From: Rhabdobacter roseus
GTDB taxonomy: Bacteria; Bacteroidota; Bacteroidia; Cytophagales; Spirosomataceae
Length of the DNA: 64,000 nt
Assembly: GCF_014202275.1 (NCBI RefSeq)
Contig: NZ_JACHGF010000016.1
Location: 1-64,000 of the forward strand
Direction of reading: 5' to 3'
Shown here piece after piece: positions 1-8,251 of the stretch. A program made the position numbers and the translations under genes. The notes below the pieces were generated by a model. That model had not been told where the DNA came from, did not search any database, and saw only the letters and a list, made by a program, of their open reading frames with translations. The stretch's first letter is position 1. Each line of letters begins with the position of its first letter.

Positions 1-129
1 GTGGTTTGCTTGTACCTAATGTACTCACTCCCCATCGAAAGCTGGTACCGACTGGCCGTTTGGCTCTTGCTGGGGCTGGCTATTTATTTCTTTTACGGGA
101 AAAAACACAGCAAGATTCGGGAACAATAG
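1..129 (+). CDS. Amino acid permease, C-terminal end (partial)
   Basis: The frame is open from base 1 to a TAG at 127-129 and gives 42 residues, so the start lies outside the window. A hydrophobic last membrane helix (WLLLGLAIYFFYG) is followed by a short basic tail (KKHSKIREQ). The combination of a PIESWYRLAVW lead-in and an IYFFYGKKHS ending is typical of the C-terminus of APC-superfamily (CAT-like) cationic amino acid permeases. This is inferred from the tail only; substrate cannot be judged. It is followed by a strong hairpin terminator. Confidence 0.7.
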   Translation: MVCLYLMYSLPIESWYRLAVWLLLGLAIYFFYGKKHSKIREQ

Positions 130-151
130 CTTCTGGATGAATTTGTAAATT

Positions 152-186
152 AAAAAACCCGCCGAATAGCCGTCCGCGGGTTTTTT
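152..186 (+). terminator. Rho-independent terminator after the permease
   Basis: Perfect 11-bp inverted repeat, AAAAAACCCGC at 152-162 and GCGGGTTTTTT at 176-186, with a 13-nt loop. The U-tract on the right arm makes it a good intrinsic terminator, 22 nt past the permease stop codon. Confidence 0.85.
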
Positions 187-288
187 AATTGGTTATTTGC
201 AAAATATTATTTTGCTTAGAGATTCGAAACTGATATAGTATTTTACCTATACCGTAATTCACCCTTTAATCTATCACTGAATAACCTT

Positions 289-1824
289 ATGAAACACCCT
301 TACACGCTCTTAATGGTCGTACTTGCCTCCCTGCTAGCTCCCTCTGCTATGGCACAGATTGTAGAAAAAGGCTGGGATGAAAAAATAAATGAAGTAGTGC
401 AGCCCGCCACTGACCTGGTCAGTACCATTGTTTTCTTTCCCGTTCAGTTGGGCGATAGTGCTGCCACCAACATGCCGTTGGTCATTATCTTTCTCCTCTT
501 CTCAGCGCTTTTCTTCACGATCTATTTTAAGTTCATCAACATTCGTGCTTTCAAGACATCCATCGCTACCGTAAGCGGAAAATACAGTGACCCCAATAAT
601 CCGGGTGAAGTAAGCCACTTTCAGGCGCTTACGTCCGCGCTTTCGGGTACCGTAGGGCTGGGAAATATTGCTGGTGTAGCCATTGCCATCTCGCTGGGAG
701 GCCCCGGCGCTACCTTCTGGATGATCCTGGCCGGGCTCCTGGGCATGTCTTCGAAATTTGTGGAGTGTACGTTGGGGGTAAAGTACCGCGACATCGACAA
801 AGACGGGGTAGTATACGGCGGCCCCATGTACTACCTTACCAAGGGACTCCAGGAGCGCGGAGCGGGTAAGCTAGGTAAAGTGCTGGCAGTATTTTTTGCC
901 ATCATGTGCATCGGCGGGTCGTTCGGCGGCGGCAACATGTTTCAGGCCAACCAGGCCGCTCAACAGTTTATCAGCATGGTTGGTACTTCTTCTTCCTCGG
1001 CAGGTACCTACTTCGGCATTGCACTGGCGCTGGTGGTAGCGCTGGTTATTATCGGGGGCATCAAGCGCATTGGGGCCGTTACGGAAAAGATCGTCCCTTT
1101 TATGTGTGGCATCTACGTCCTGGCCGCCATCGTGGTCATGGTGGTCAATGCCTCGAGCTTGCCGGCTACTTTTGGTATGATCTTCACCGAGGCTTTCAAC
1201 CCCGTGGCGGTAGCGGGCGGCTTGGTGGGGGTACTTGTGCAGGGATTCCGCCGGGCGGCTTTCTCCAACGAAGCCGGTGTAGGCTCGGCGGCCATTGCGC
1301 ACTCGGCCGTAAAAACCGACTACCCTGCCAGTGAAGGCATGGTGGCGCTGCTAGAGCCTTTCATTGATACGGTCGTGATCTGTACCATGACGGCGATGGT
1401 GGTGATCGTAACGGGCGACTACCAAACGGATGGCGTCATGAGCGGAGTCAAGATGACCTCCGATTCCTTTGCTACAGTTATCCCCTGGTTTCCCTACATC
1501 CTGACGGTCGCGGTTATTCTCTTTGCCTTCTCTACCATGATCTCCTGGTCGTACTACGGCTTGCAGGCCTGGCTTTTCCTTTTTGGGCGTACCAAGTTCA
1601 ACAGCATGTTGTACCGGGTACTTTTCTGCCTGTTTGTGGTGGTAGGTTCAGCGGCCAGCCTGGGTGCCGTGACGGATTTCTCGGATGCGATGATTTTTGC
1701 GATGGCCGTGCCCAACCTCATCGGGCTTTTCTTCCTGCTGCCGGTGGTGAAAGCGGAAGTAACGCGGTACATGGCTTTCATTCAGAAGGGCGAATGGCGC
1801 AGCTACACTACTCCTAAAAAGTAA
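289..1824 (+). CDS. AgcS/AlsT-family sodium:alanine symporter
   Basis: Protein of 511 aa, the usual length for the alanine or glycine:cation symporter family (AgcS), which imports small neutral amino acids with Na+ across the inner membrane. Visible marks are the family block GLGNIAGVA at residues 123-130, followed by GGPGATFWM, then YGGPMYYL, and about ten hydrophobic helices. The first 22 residues look like a cleavable signal peptide ending AMA-Q, which places the mature N-terminus outside the cell. It starts at the first ATG after an AT-rich leader of about 100 nt. It stands alone between terminators, downstream of another amino acid permease. Family assignment is secure; whether the substrate is alanine, glycine or another amino acid is not. 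Confidence 0.92.
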   Translation: MKHPYTLLMVVLASLLAPSAMAQIVEKGWDEKINEVVQPATDLVSTIVFFPVQLGDSAATNMPLVIIFLLFSALFFTIYFKFINIRAFKTSIATVSGKYSDPNNPGEVSHFQALTSALSGTVGLGNIAGVAIAISLGGPGATFWMILAGLLGMSSKFVECTLGVKYRDIDKDGVVYGGPMYYLTKGLQERGAGKLGKVLAVFFAIMCIGGSFGGGNMFQANQAAQQFISMVGTSSSSAGTYFGIALALVVALVIIGGIKRIGAVTEKIVPFMCGIYVLAAIVVMVVNASSLPATFGMIFTEAFNPVAVAGGLVGVLVQGFRRAAFSNEAGVGSAAIAHSAVKTDYPASEGMVALLEPFIDTVVICTMTAMVVIVTGDYQTDGVMSGVKMTSDSFATVIPWFPYILTVAVILFAFSTMISWSYYGLQAWLFLFGRTKFNSMLYRVLFCLFVVVGSAASLGAVTDFSDAMIFAMAVPNLIGLFFLLPVVKAEVTRYMAFIQKGEWRSYTTPKK

Positions 1825-1848
1825 GTCAACGTAACTTCTCTGCGGGCC

Positions 1849-1891
1849 AATGCCCCGTCTCTGGCACTACTTCCGCCGGGGACGGGGCATT
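1849..1891. terminator. Bidirectional hairpin between convergent genes
   Basis: Perfect 11-bp inverted repeat, AATGCCCCGTC at 1849-1859 and GACGGGGCATT at 1881-1891. It lies just after the symporter stop, and its right arm encodes the last residues of the opposing small gene. There is no long T-run, so termination is inferred from stem strength and position. Confidence 0.5.
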
Positions 1892-2196
1892 TCGTCTATG
1901 CCCAGGGTGGTGAGGTGCGGATTGATGATTCGTTTTTGAATGCTAAGCTGAAAGTACTTTACGCCTTCTACTTCAAAGGTATAAAAGAAGTAATCCCTTA
2001 GTTTAAGATCGCGATAAACGGACGAGTAGCTGACCGAACTAGGCCACCCTTGCGCCCCCAGTACGATGTGAAGCGTATCGATGGCTCTTTTTAAATTAGA
2101 AAAATAGGTAACCGTGGGCTCCAGGTACTTAAACGGATCTACCCGTACCAACGCCTCGATTTTTACTTCATAAATGGTTTGCTGACGAGCGGCCAT
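1867..2196 (-). CDS. Hypothetical protein, 109 aa
   Basis: I do not recognise this protein. It is soluble, with no signal peptide or membrane segment, mixed charge and a basic end (PRPRRK). The sequence alternates short amphipathic strands (VKIEALVRV, YFFYTFEVEGVKYFQLSI), suggesting a small alpha/beta fold. It begins with ATG and has normal codon use. No gene of known function shares its orientation nearby, apart from the ModF-like gene that ends about 230 nt upstream behind its own terminator, so it is probably transcribed alone. Being real is likely from length and composition, but function is unknown. Confidence 0.6.
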   Translation of the reverse strand: MAARQQTIYEVKIEALVRVDPFKYLEPTVTYFSNLKRAIDTLHIVLGAQGWPSSVSYSSVYRDLKLRDYFFYTFEVEGVKYFQLSIQKRIINPHLTTLGIDEMPRPRRK

Positions 2197-2359
2197 ACTG
2201 GTATTTAGTTGTCCTAAAAGCCTAACCTATGCACGAACCTTGCCATTTGTCAATTTTGTTGAAAAATTACGCAACTATTTTTCAATCGTAAAACTTTTCG
2301 TACAAGTACCTCGTTATATACGTGTCTTCTGATTAGAAATATTTTTCGGATCAGAACCA

Positions 2360-2406
2360 AAAAAAGTCGGTGCTCCTTCTCATTCAGAGAAAAGCCCGAC
2401 TTTTTT
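2360..2406 (-). terminator. Terminator after the ModF-like ATPase gene
   Basis: Perfect 11-bp inverted repeat, AAAAAAGTCGG at 2360-2370 and CCGACTTTTTT at 2396-2406. It lies 17 nt beyond the stop of the minus-strand ATPase gene. Read on the minus strand it is a stem ending in a run of T. Confidence 0.85.
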
Positions 2407-2422
2407 GTTTTTGCCGAGGTAC

Positions 2423-3904
2423 CTAAACTACCTTGCCCTGGTGTAGTTCTAGCCGGTGGGTTACACAAGACGGAATTTCGTGCGGGTAATGCGACACGTA
2501 CACGAGGGTTCGTTCGGGCGAGCTGCATACGGTATCTACCAGGTACTTGAAGTGCTCCACCGAAGCAATATCCAATCCCTGACAAGGCTCATCCAAAATG
2601 AGAAGCGGCGGATTTTTCACCAGTGCGCGCGCCAAAAGTACCCGGCGTTGCTCGCCTTTTGATAGCTTACGAAAAGGGCGGTCGAGCAAAGTACCTACGC
2701 CGAGTAGCTGGGCCAAGGTACCTACCTGCTCGGTTTGTGGGCCGGTTAGGGTACGGAAATAAACGCCCGTGGCGTCGAAAAAACCGGAAGCAATGGTTTT
2801 GAAAACGGTAGCTTCCGTTGGAAAATAAAGATGCAGCTCCGGCGACACGTGGCCGATCCGACCCTTGATGTCCCAGATTGAAGTACCCTTCCCACCCCTA
2901 TGCTGATCAAAAAGGTCGTAATCGTTGGCAAAGCGCTGCGGATGGTCGGCCGTCAGAATACTCAGAAGGGTTGATTTACCCGAGCCATTAGGGCCCATCA
3001 ACGCCCACTTTTCTCCTTTTTTCACATCCCAGGAGAGTTCATCGAGCACGGCTTTCCCGTGGTAAACTACCTTGATTTTCCGCAACCGAAAGGCGTAAGC
3101 GTAGCTTGTAAATTCCGGCTCTTCCAAAACTACCCTGGGGGCCTCCTGAACGGAAGTAGCTAAGGTACCTGCCGAGGTACTTGGGGGTACTTTTACGTCT
3201 TCCACGGCTCCGTGCTGCACGATACGCCCCTGGTGCAGGAGCAGCGCGTGCGTCATGCAGTCAGGTACCTCGCCCGGCGAAGTAGCCAGCACCAGCGTCA
3301 CCCCCTGGGTAGCCAGCACCGCCAGCGCCTCCCGAAGTACCTGCCGGGAATGTACGTCCAGGCCCACGAAGGGGTGGTCGAGCAGGAGGATGTCGGGCTG
3401 CCTGAGTAGCGACCGGGCCAGCAGCATCCGGCGGGTTTCGCCGTTGGAGAGCGTGATAAAAGGCTGGTCCAGCAGCTCCTGTAGCCGTAGGAGCTGCGCT
3501 ATTTCGGTCAGGTGTTCGGGAGGGTAGGGACTTGGTGGCAACGTAACTGACCGCTCGTCTACGGTTCCGATGGGTTTGAGCTGACCCGTAAGTACCTCCC
3601 GCACGGTGGGGGCGATCTCGGCTTCCTGCGCCTGGAAGCGCTGCTGGTAGTACTGCGCAGCGGCCTGCACGATGCGGTGAAACGAATAGTCGTTGGCAAC
3701 TAACTCTACGGTACCCGTGCGCTTGACTTTGCCACTGGCGGCCGCCCAGCGCCCGGCCAGGGTCTCTAGAAGGGTGGTTTTGCCCGAGCCATTTCCGCCC
3801 AATACTACCCACTGCTCATCGAGAAGTACCCTCCAGGATAGCTCAAACAAGACGGGGGTATCGTACTTACGCACGGTAACGTTTTCTAAATCAATAGGAT
3901 GCAT
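2423..3904 (-). CDS. Tandem ABC ATPase, ModF/PhrA-like
   Basis: A 493-aa protein with two complete ABC ATPase domains and no membrane domain. The first has Walker A GGNGSGKTT at about residues 36-44 and signature LSNGETRRM near 151. The second has Walker A GPNGSGKST near 303 and signature LSKGEQRR near 414. The two-domain soluble layout and length match ModF (PhrA) of enterobacteria, whose true role is poorly defined. The start is placed at the ATG giving MHPIDLENV, because the 10 codons upstream of it overlap a strong hairpin and do not look conserved. It follows pdhB on the same strand, but the hairpin between them suggests separate transcription. It could also be read as an EttA-like or efflux-type ATPase, but the linker and length fit ModF better. 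Confidence 0.8.
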   Translation of the reverse strand: MHPIDLENVTVRKYDTPVLFELSWRVLLDEQWVVLGGNGSGKTTLLETLAGRWAAASGKVKRTGTVELVANDYSFHRIVQAAAQYYQQRFQAQEAEIAPTVREVLTGQLKPIGTVDERSVTLPPSPYPPEHLTEIAQLLRLQELLDQPFITLSNGETRRMLLARSLLRQPDILLLDHPFVGLDVHSRQVLREALAVLATQGVTLVLATSPGEVPDCMTHALLLHQGRIVQHGAVEDVKVPPSTSAGTLATSVQEAPRVVLEEPEFTSYAYAFRLRKIKVVYHGKAVLDELSWDVKKGEKWALMGPNGSGKSTLLSILTADHPQRFANDYDLFDQHRGGKGTSIWDIKGRIGHVSPELHLYFPTEATVFKTIASGFFDATGVYFRTLTGPQTEQVGTLAQLLGVGTLLDRPFRKLSKGEQRRVLLARALVKNPPLLILDEPCQGLDIASVEHFKYLVDTVCSSPERTLVYVSHYPHEIPSCVTHRLELHQGKVV

Positions 3905-3917
3905 ATACAAAGTACTT

Positions 3918-3959
3918 AAACAGCAAAGCCGCACCCCAAGGGCGGCGGCTTTGCTGTTT
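3918..3959 (-). terminator. 15-bp hairpin between pdhB and the ModF-like gene
   Basis: Perfect inverted repeat with arms 3918-3932 and 3945-3959 and a 12-nt loop, GC-rich in the middle (GCCGC/GCGGC). It sits 42 nt past the pdhB stop and only 13 nt before the ATG of the next gene. The T-run is only three bases. It most likely terminates pdhB transcription, but its position could also affect translation of the ATPase. Confidence 0.65.
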
Positions 3960-4001
3960 GTCCATACATTATTTTCAATACTCCTGTACCAAAAGGTACT
4001 T

Positions 4002-4982
4002 TTAACGGTACATCACCGCCTTGACCGCCTCGATGGTGCGCTTTACATTGGGGAGAATTTCCTCGATGAGCGTGGGCGCGTAAGGCAGAGGTACGTCGCG
4101 GTTGGTGACGCGAAGTACCGGAGCATCCAGGTAGTCGAAGGCGTGGCGTTGCGCGTGGTAGGCCAGCTCGGACGAGATAGACGCCAGCGGCCAGGCTTCC
4201 TCTACCACCACACAGCGGTTGGTTTTCTTGATAGACTCAATCACCGTGGCGTAGTCGATGGGCCGTACGGTACGTAGATCCACTACCTCGGCTTCGATGC
4301 CTTCCTTGGCGAGTTGCTCCACCGCGGGCATTACCACGCGGGGTACCATTTTGCCAAAAGATACGATGGTAACATCCTTACCACTGCGTTTTACTTCGGC
4401 TTTTCCCAGCGGAATCAGGTATTCTTCTTCGGGTACTTCCATTTTATCGCCGTACATTAGCTCCGACTCCATAAAAATTACGGGGTCGTTGTCCCGAATG
4501 GAAGATTTGAGCAGTCCCTTGGCGTCGTAAGGGTTGCTGGGAACAACAACCTTCAGACCGGGCGTGTTGGCGTACCAGTTCTCGAAGTTTTGTGAGTGCT
4601 GCGCTCCGAGCTGGCCGGCGTTGCCGGTAGGGCCCCGAAACACAATAGGTACCGAGTACTGTCCTCCCGACATGGAAAGCATTTTAGCCGCGCTATTGAT
4701 GATTTGATCAATAGCTACCAGCGAAAAGTTAAAGGTCATGAATTCTATGATGGGGCGCAGACCATTGCTGGCGGCACCCACTCCGATACCCGCAAAACCC
4801 AATTCGGCAATGGGGGTGTCGATAACACGCTTCGGTCCGAATTCGTCCAGCATTCCCTGGCTTGCCTTGTAGGCGCCATTGTATTCGGCAACCTCCTCGC
4901 CCATTAGGAATACGCTTTCGTCGCGGCGCATTTCTTCCGACATAGCGTCTCGTACCGCGTCTCTAAATGCAATTTCTTTCAT
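4002..4982 (-). CDS. pdhB: Pyruvate dehydrogenase E1 component, beta subunit
   Basis: 326-aa transketolase-like subunit that, with the alpha subunit, binds thiamine diphosphate and decarboxylates pyruvate in the cytoplasmic PDH complex. The sequence starts [18 protein letters not shown] and contains the E1-beta blocks [45 protein letters not shown] and GQLGAQHSQ. The ATG at 4980-4982 was chosen because the product then has the usual length of about 325 aa; the 39 codons upstream in frame are unlike any E1. The alpha subunit gene is not adjacent, which is common in Bacteroidota. Related branched-chain 2-oxoacid E1-beta enzymes are the main alternative, but the length and the GQLGAQHSQ block favour PDH. 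Confidence 0.93.
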   Translation of the reverse strand: MKEIAFRDAVRDAMSEEMRRDESVFLMGEEVAEYNGAYKASQGMLDEFGPKRVIDTPIAELGFAGIGVGAASNGLRPIIEFMTFNFSLVAIDQIINSAAKMLSMSGGQYSVPIVFRGPTGNAGQLGAQHSQNFENWYANTPGLKVVVPSNPYDAKGLLKSSIRDNDPVIFMESELMYGDKMEVPEEEYLIPLGKAEVKRSGKDVTIVSFGKMVPRVVMPAVEQLAKEGIEAEVVDLRTVRPIDYATVIESIKKTNRCVVVEEAWPLASISSELAYHAQRHAFDYLDAPVLRVTNRDVPLPYAPTLIEEILPNVKRTIEAVKAVMYR

Positions 4983-5024
4983 CAGAATTGGGGTTCTGGA
5001 TAGTGATAGTTGTAAAAAACTGGG

Positions 5025-5055
5025 TAAAATTAGAGAAAGGAGGCCAATTCTCAAA
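5025..5055 (-). promoter_or_regulatory. Candidate Bacteroidota promoter for pdhB
   Basis: On the minus strand a TTTG (plus 5052-5055) is followed by 19 nt and TAATTTTA (plus 5025-5032), one base off the Bacteroidota -7 consensus TAnnTTTG. It lies about 43 nt before the pdhB ATG. Inferred from consensus match only. Confidence 0.45.
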
Positions 5056-5122
5056 TTGTTTGGACAGAAGCCGTGCGCTTTTAACCAAATGCTGCTCAAC
5101 CCCTTTACGTACCACCCTGCTT

Positions 5123-5815
5123 TTATAGTATAGTAAGGCGGTTCATGAGCTCCGCTTTGTTGGCCCGGCTGATGGGGATGACCTTATCAGAAATAACGAG
5201 GGTATTCTCCTCAATATCCACGATACGGCCTAAATTGACGATGAAAGTCCGGTGCACCCGGAGGAAACGCTTGGGGTCCAGCTTTTCTTCCAGATTTTTC
5301 ATCGTGGTATGTACTACGTGCGATTGATTGACCGTCCTGATTTTGACGTAGTCGCCAATGTTTTCGATGTACAGCACGTCATCCAGCGAAAGCCGGATAA
5401 AGCGCCCGTCGGAACGAACGTATATGTCCGTCGGGGAAGGAGCCTGCGAAGTAGCCGATTTCAGCAGCTCCAGTACCTTATCCACCGCCTGGGAAAAACG
5501 CGGAAGCGTAACGGGTTTTTTTAAGTAATCCACTACCTGATACTGAAAGGCATCGAAGGCGTATTCGGTTTTGGAGGTAGTCATGACTACGTGCGGGGTG
5601 TAGGGCAGTAGGTCCAGGAGCTGCAGGCCCGTCATGCCGGGCATCTCTACGTCCAGAAAAAGTAGTTCAACGCGCTGCCGATCCAGGATCTGCAACGCCT
5701 CTTCCGCACTCGAACAGACTCCTGCTACGGTAAGCTCAGGACGCTTGGCACAAAGATGTTCCAACAATTGCCGCGCCATAAGTTCATCATCTACAATTAG
5801 GCAATTACATTTCAT
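5123..5815 (-). CDS. LytTR-family response regulator
   Basis: 230-aa DNA-binding regulator. The receiver domain (residues 1-120) has the acidic pair in IVDDE, the phospho-acceptor D55 in [10 protein letters not shown], and the conserved Lys in DYLKKPV. The LytTR DNA-binding domain (about 130-230) shows [14 protein letters not shown] and [13 protein letters not shown]. Such regulators act with 5TM or LytS-type histidine kinases. No kinase gene lies beside it, so the partner is elsewhere. It is transcribed toward pdhB, but 140 nt and a separate candidate promoter lie between them. The downstream target is not evident, although the polysaccharide locus begins on the other side of the intergenic region. 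Confidence 0.92.
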   Translation of the reverse strand: MKCNCLIVDDELMARQLLEHLCAKRPELTVAGVCSSAEEALQILDRQRVELLFLDVEMPGMTGLQLLDLLPYTPHVVMTTSKTEYAFDAFQYQVVDYLKKPVTLPRFSQAVDKVLELLKSATSQAPSPTDIYVRSDGRFIRLSLDDVLYIENIGDYVKIRTVNQSHVVHTTMKNLEEKLDPKRFLRVHRTFIVNLGRIVDIEENTLVISDKVIPISRANKAELMNRLTIL

Positions 5816-6316
5816 CAGGCCAACGTTTTAAGAAGATCGTAAGTTGAGGTATCCAAATCAATCCAGTAACAGTGTATGATATAAGTAATTTAATTATTTT
5901 CGTTTGGAGGCTCCTAATATAGCAAAGGCACACTTACTCCAATATACTTCTTTCCCTTGGCTATCTCCCATGCTTTTTTATGGAACAATGTACCCCAAAA
6001 CCAAATTTAAGGTACGTTTTTTGTTAGAAATAACAAGCCTGCGGTTAAAAAGCGTGTGTCATGAGCAAAGGTTTCCGATTAGAGCGCCTGTGGTTTCAAG
6101 GAAGAAGAAGGTTGCTTGGAGTATTTCGTAGCAAAATACGAAAATCATTGATCATACGATGATTCGTAGATTACTTATTCTGTATTAGCTTTCTGAAAAT
6201 CCTGAAAAGCACTCCTTCGTAGCTGATCCCAAGGTAGCTCATGGTTTTCTTCCAAAGGTAGTTTATAAGCAGGTCATCCCATGAATTATTCGGTTACATA
6301 ATGGTAAAAAACTACC
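5816..6316. other. AT-rich intergenic region, no gene seen
   Basis: About 500 nt between the divergent LytTR gene and the polysaccharide locus. It is AT-richer than its surroundings and nearly free of the RRGTACYY octamer. A possible 75-codon frame at 5904-6131 has no ATG start or recognisable content and is not accepted. There is room for regulatory sequence for the exopolysaccharide locus. Confidence 0.5.
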
Positions 6317-6324
6317 TATCTTTG
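6317..6324 (+). promoter_or_regulatory. -7 element TATCTTTG before the polysaccharide locus
   Basis: Exact match to the Bacteroidota TAnnTTTG element, 49 nt before the ATG at 6374. The matching TTG at -33 is not clear (TTCGGTTAC lies in the right area), so the call rests on the -7 box and position. Confidence 0.5.
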
Positions 6325-6373
6325 TAAGAATACTCAGTAAAATAGTATTAAATTTTAATTGTATATCGAGTCC

Positions 6374-7786
6374 ATGGCGCTTGGCTTACGCTCCCTGCTG
6401 CACGCATTACTTCTGCTGGCGCTCATTGTGGCGCTTGCCTTGGTTATTGCGAAGGGGCAGTTGGCGGCCGTATTAGGGCTAGCCGCTTTGCCGCTTATAG
6501 CCGCTTACTTAATCGCCCTATTTAAGTACCCCGTCGTGGGCCTTTACTCGGTATTACTCATCTCCTTCGTGGCCATCGGTATTACCCGGTATACGCCCGC
6601 TCCCATTGGACTGGCCGTAGATGCCCTCCTGATTTTGACCTTTCTGGCCGAAGTCTTCAAACGCTTCGATGCACTAACCTGGCCGGTACTTCGCAAGAAC
6701 CCGGTCATGATCATCCTATACATATGGTGCCTCTATTGCCTGGCGGAGATCGCCAACCCGGAAGCCCGGAGTATTGCCGCCTGGTTTTATGCCATGCGAG
6801 CCATGGTACTTTACCCGCTCTTGATCGTGCTGCTGGTCCTTGAGCTCATGAACAGGCTTAGCCAGCAGCACTTCGATCGCTTTCTGACCATTTGGCTGAC
6901 TTTCTCCTGCGTGGCGGCTTTGTACGGAATGAAGCAGCTGTTTGTAGGGCTGGATGGAGCCGAAAAGGCCTGGCTGGACGCTGGTAATGCCTCCACGCAT
7001 ATCCTTCACGGCAAGCTCCGGGTTTTTTCATTCTATTCCGACGCGGGCCAGTTTGGAGCCGCCACCGCCCATGCGGGCTTGGTAGCGCTGATCATGAGCC
7101 TGGGGCCCTTTTCTATTCGAAAGAAAATTTTCCTCACTATTGCTGCTTTGCTTTGCCTGTACGGCATGGCCATTTCGGGTACCCGGGGAGCTCTTTTCGT
7201 CCCCATAGCGGGTTTTGCGAGCTACCTGGTGCTGGGCAAAAATTTTAAATTACTCATCGTCGGTGGTCTGATGGCTGGCTCCATCTTTGGCGTACTGAAA
7301 TTTACTATGATTGGCCAGAGCAACTACCAAATCCAGCGGATGCGCAGTGCCCTGGACCCTAACGACCCTTCCTTATTAGTACGAATTGAGAACCAGAAAA
7401 AACTAAGTACCTACCTGGCCTCCCGGCCCATCGGTGGCGGCATTGGCTCCGCTGGCTATTGGGGGCTTCGTTTTAGCCCTAACACGGTACTTGCCCAAAC
7501 CCCCACCGACAGCTGGTACGTGAAGATTTGGGCTGAGACGGGCATCATTGGCTTACTGATTCACGTAGGCATGCTGCTGTTTTTCTTGGGGTACTTTTTC
7601 AAAAAGCTCTGGCTTATGCCTCCTTCGCCCCGCCGTCAGCAGTCCGTGGCAATTTATGCCGGCGTAGTGGGCATCGTAGTCGCTAGCTATGGCAACCAGG
7701 TACTTGGGCAGCTACCTACCAGCACAGCGGTGTACATGAGTATTGCTTTTCTTTATCTATTTACGCATAATCCTCTCCGCGAGTAG
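6374..7786 (+). CDS. O-antigen ligase/polymerase-like membrane protein (Wzy_C family)
   Basis: 470-aa integral membrane protein with about ten to twelve hydrophobic helices. A large hydrophilic loop near residues 310-395 contains RIENQKK and PTDSWYVKIWAETG, the region typical of the Wzy_C/O-antigen ligase family. Members polymerise or ligate lipid-linked saccharides on the periplasmic face of the inner membrane. A TTG five codons upstream is possible, but the ATG at 6374 gives a normal membrane N-terminus. It opens the exopolysaccharide locus, followed 65 nt later by a receiver gene. In this context polymerase is more likely than ligase; sequence alone cannot decide. Confidence 0.82.
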   Translation: MALGLRSLLHALLLLALIVALALVIAKGQLAAVLGLAALPLIAAYLIALFKYPVVGLYSVLLISFVAIGITRYTPAPIGLAVDALLILTFLAEVFKRFDALTWPVLRKNPVMIILYIWCLYCLAEIANPEARSIAAWFYAMRAMVLYPLLIVLLVLELMNRLSQQHFDRFLTIWLTFSCVAALYGMKQLFVGLDGAEKAWLDAGNASTHILHGKLRVFSFYSDAGQFGAATAHAGLVALIMSLGPFSIRKKIFLTIAALLCLYGMAISGTRGALFVPIAGFASYLVLGKNFKLLIVGGLMAGSIFGVLKFTMIGQSNYQIQRMRSALDPNDPSLLVRIENQKKLSTYLASRPIGGGIGSAGYWGLRFSPNTVLAQTPTDSWYVKIWAETGIIGLLIHVGMLLFFLGYFFKKLWLMPPSPRRQQSVAIYAGVVGIVVASYGNQVLGQLPTSTAVYMSIAFLYLFTHNPLRE

Positions 7787-7851
7787 GTAAAGCATTATTT
7801 TTTGTAACTTACGGTCGAATTGCATATACTTTTACAACCTCAACGTAGCTC

Positions 7852-8241
7852 ATGAACTCCCGCAAAAACCTACTAATCATTGATGACGAACCTAGTACCA
7901 GCCGTGTCCTGGAGCATTTTCTAAAAAAAGAATTCGATGTCGTGATCAAAAACGACGGTATGGAAGGAATGGCCTGGCTGGAAGAAGGGCATGAGGTAGA
8001 TTTGATCATTGCCGACCTGAACATGCCCAATCTTAACGGGAAGGAGTTTGTGAAAGTAACCCGCGCCAGTAATCTGTACGGCGATATTCCTATCATCATT
8101 CTGTCGGGGACGGACGAAAGCAGCGAGCGGATTCAGTGCCTTAACTTGGGAGCCGACGACTTCATGCTTAAACCCTTCAATCCGATGGAAGTACTGGCTA
8201 AAATCAATGCCATTTTACGGCGGGTAAATCGTTATCATTGA
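7852..8241 (+). CDS. Stand-alone response regulator receiver
   Basis: 129-aa single receiver domain with all key residues: the acidic pair in IIDDEP (11-12), phospho-acceptor D55 in LIIADLNMPN, S85 in IILSGT, and K107 in MLKPF. There is no output domain, so it probably acts by protein contact. It lies 10 nt before a gene whose product begins with a related but degenerate receiver fused to a sugar transferase. A simple inference is that this intact receiver signals to, or dimerises with, that fusion to control polysaccharide initiation. No kinase gene adjoins it. Confidence 0.9.
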   Translation: MNSRKNLLIIDDEPSTSRVLEHFLKKEFDVVIKNDGMEGMAWLEEGHEVDLIIADLNMPNLNGKEFVKVTRASNLYGDIPIIILSGTDESSERIQCLNLGADDFMLKPFNPMEVLAKINAILRRVNRYH

Positions 8242-8251
8242 GGCTACACTT

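Noticed and set aside
2250-2585. 111-codon minus-strand frame
   Set aside because: It overlaps the C-terminal part of the ModF-like gene and its terminator and has no protein-like features.
5904-6131. Possible 75-codon gene in the spacer before the polysaccharide locus
   Set aside because: No ATG start, no recognisable motif, and base use like the rest of the AT-rich spacer.
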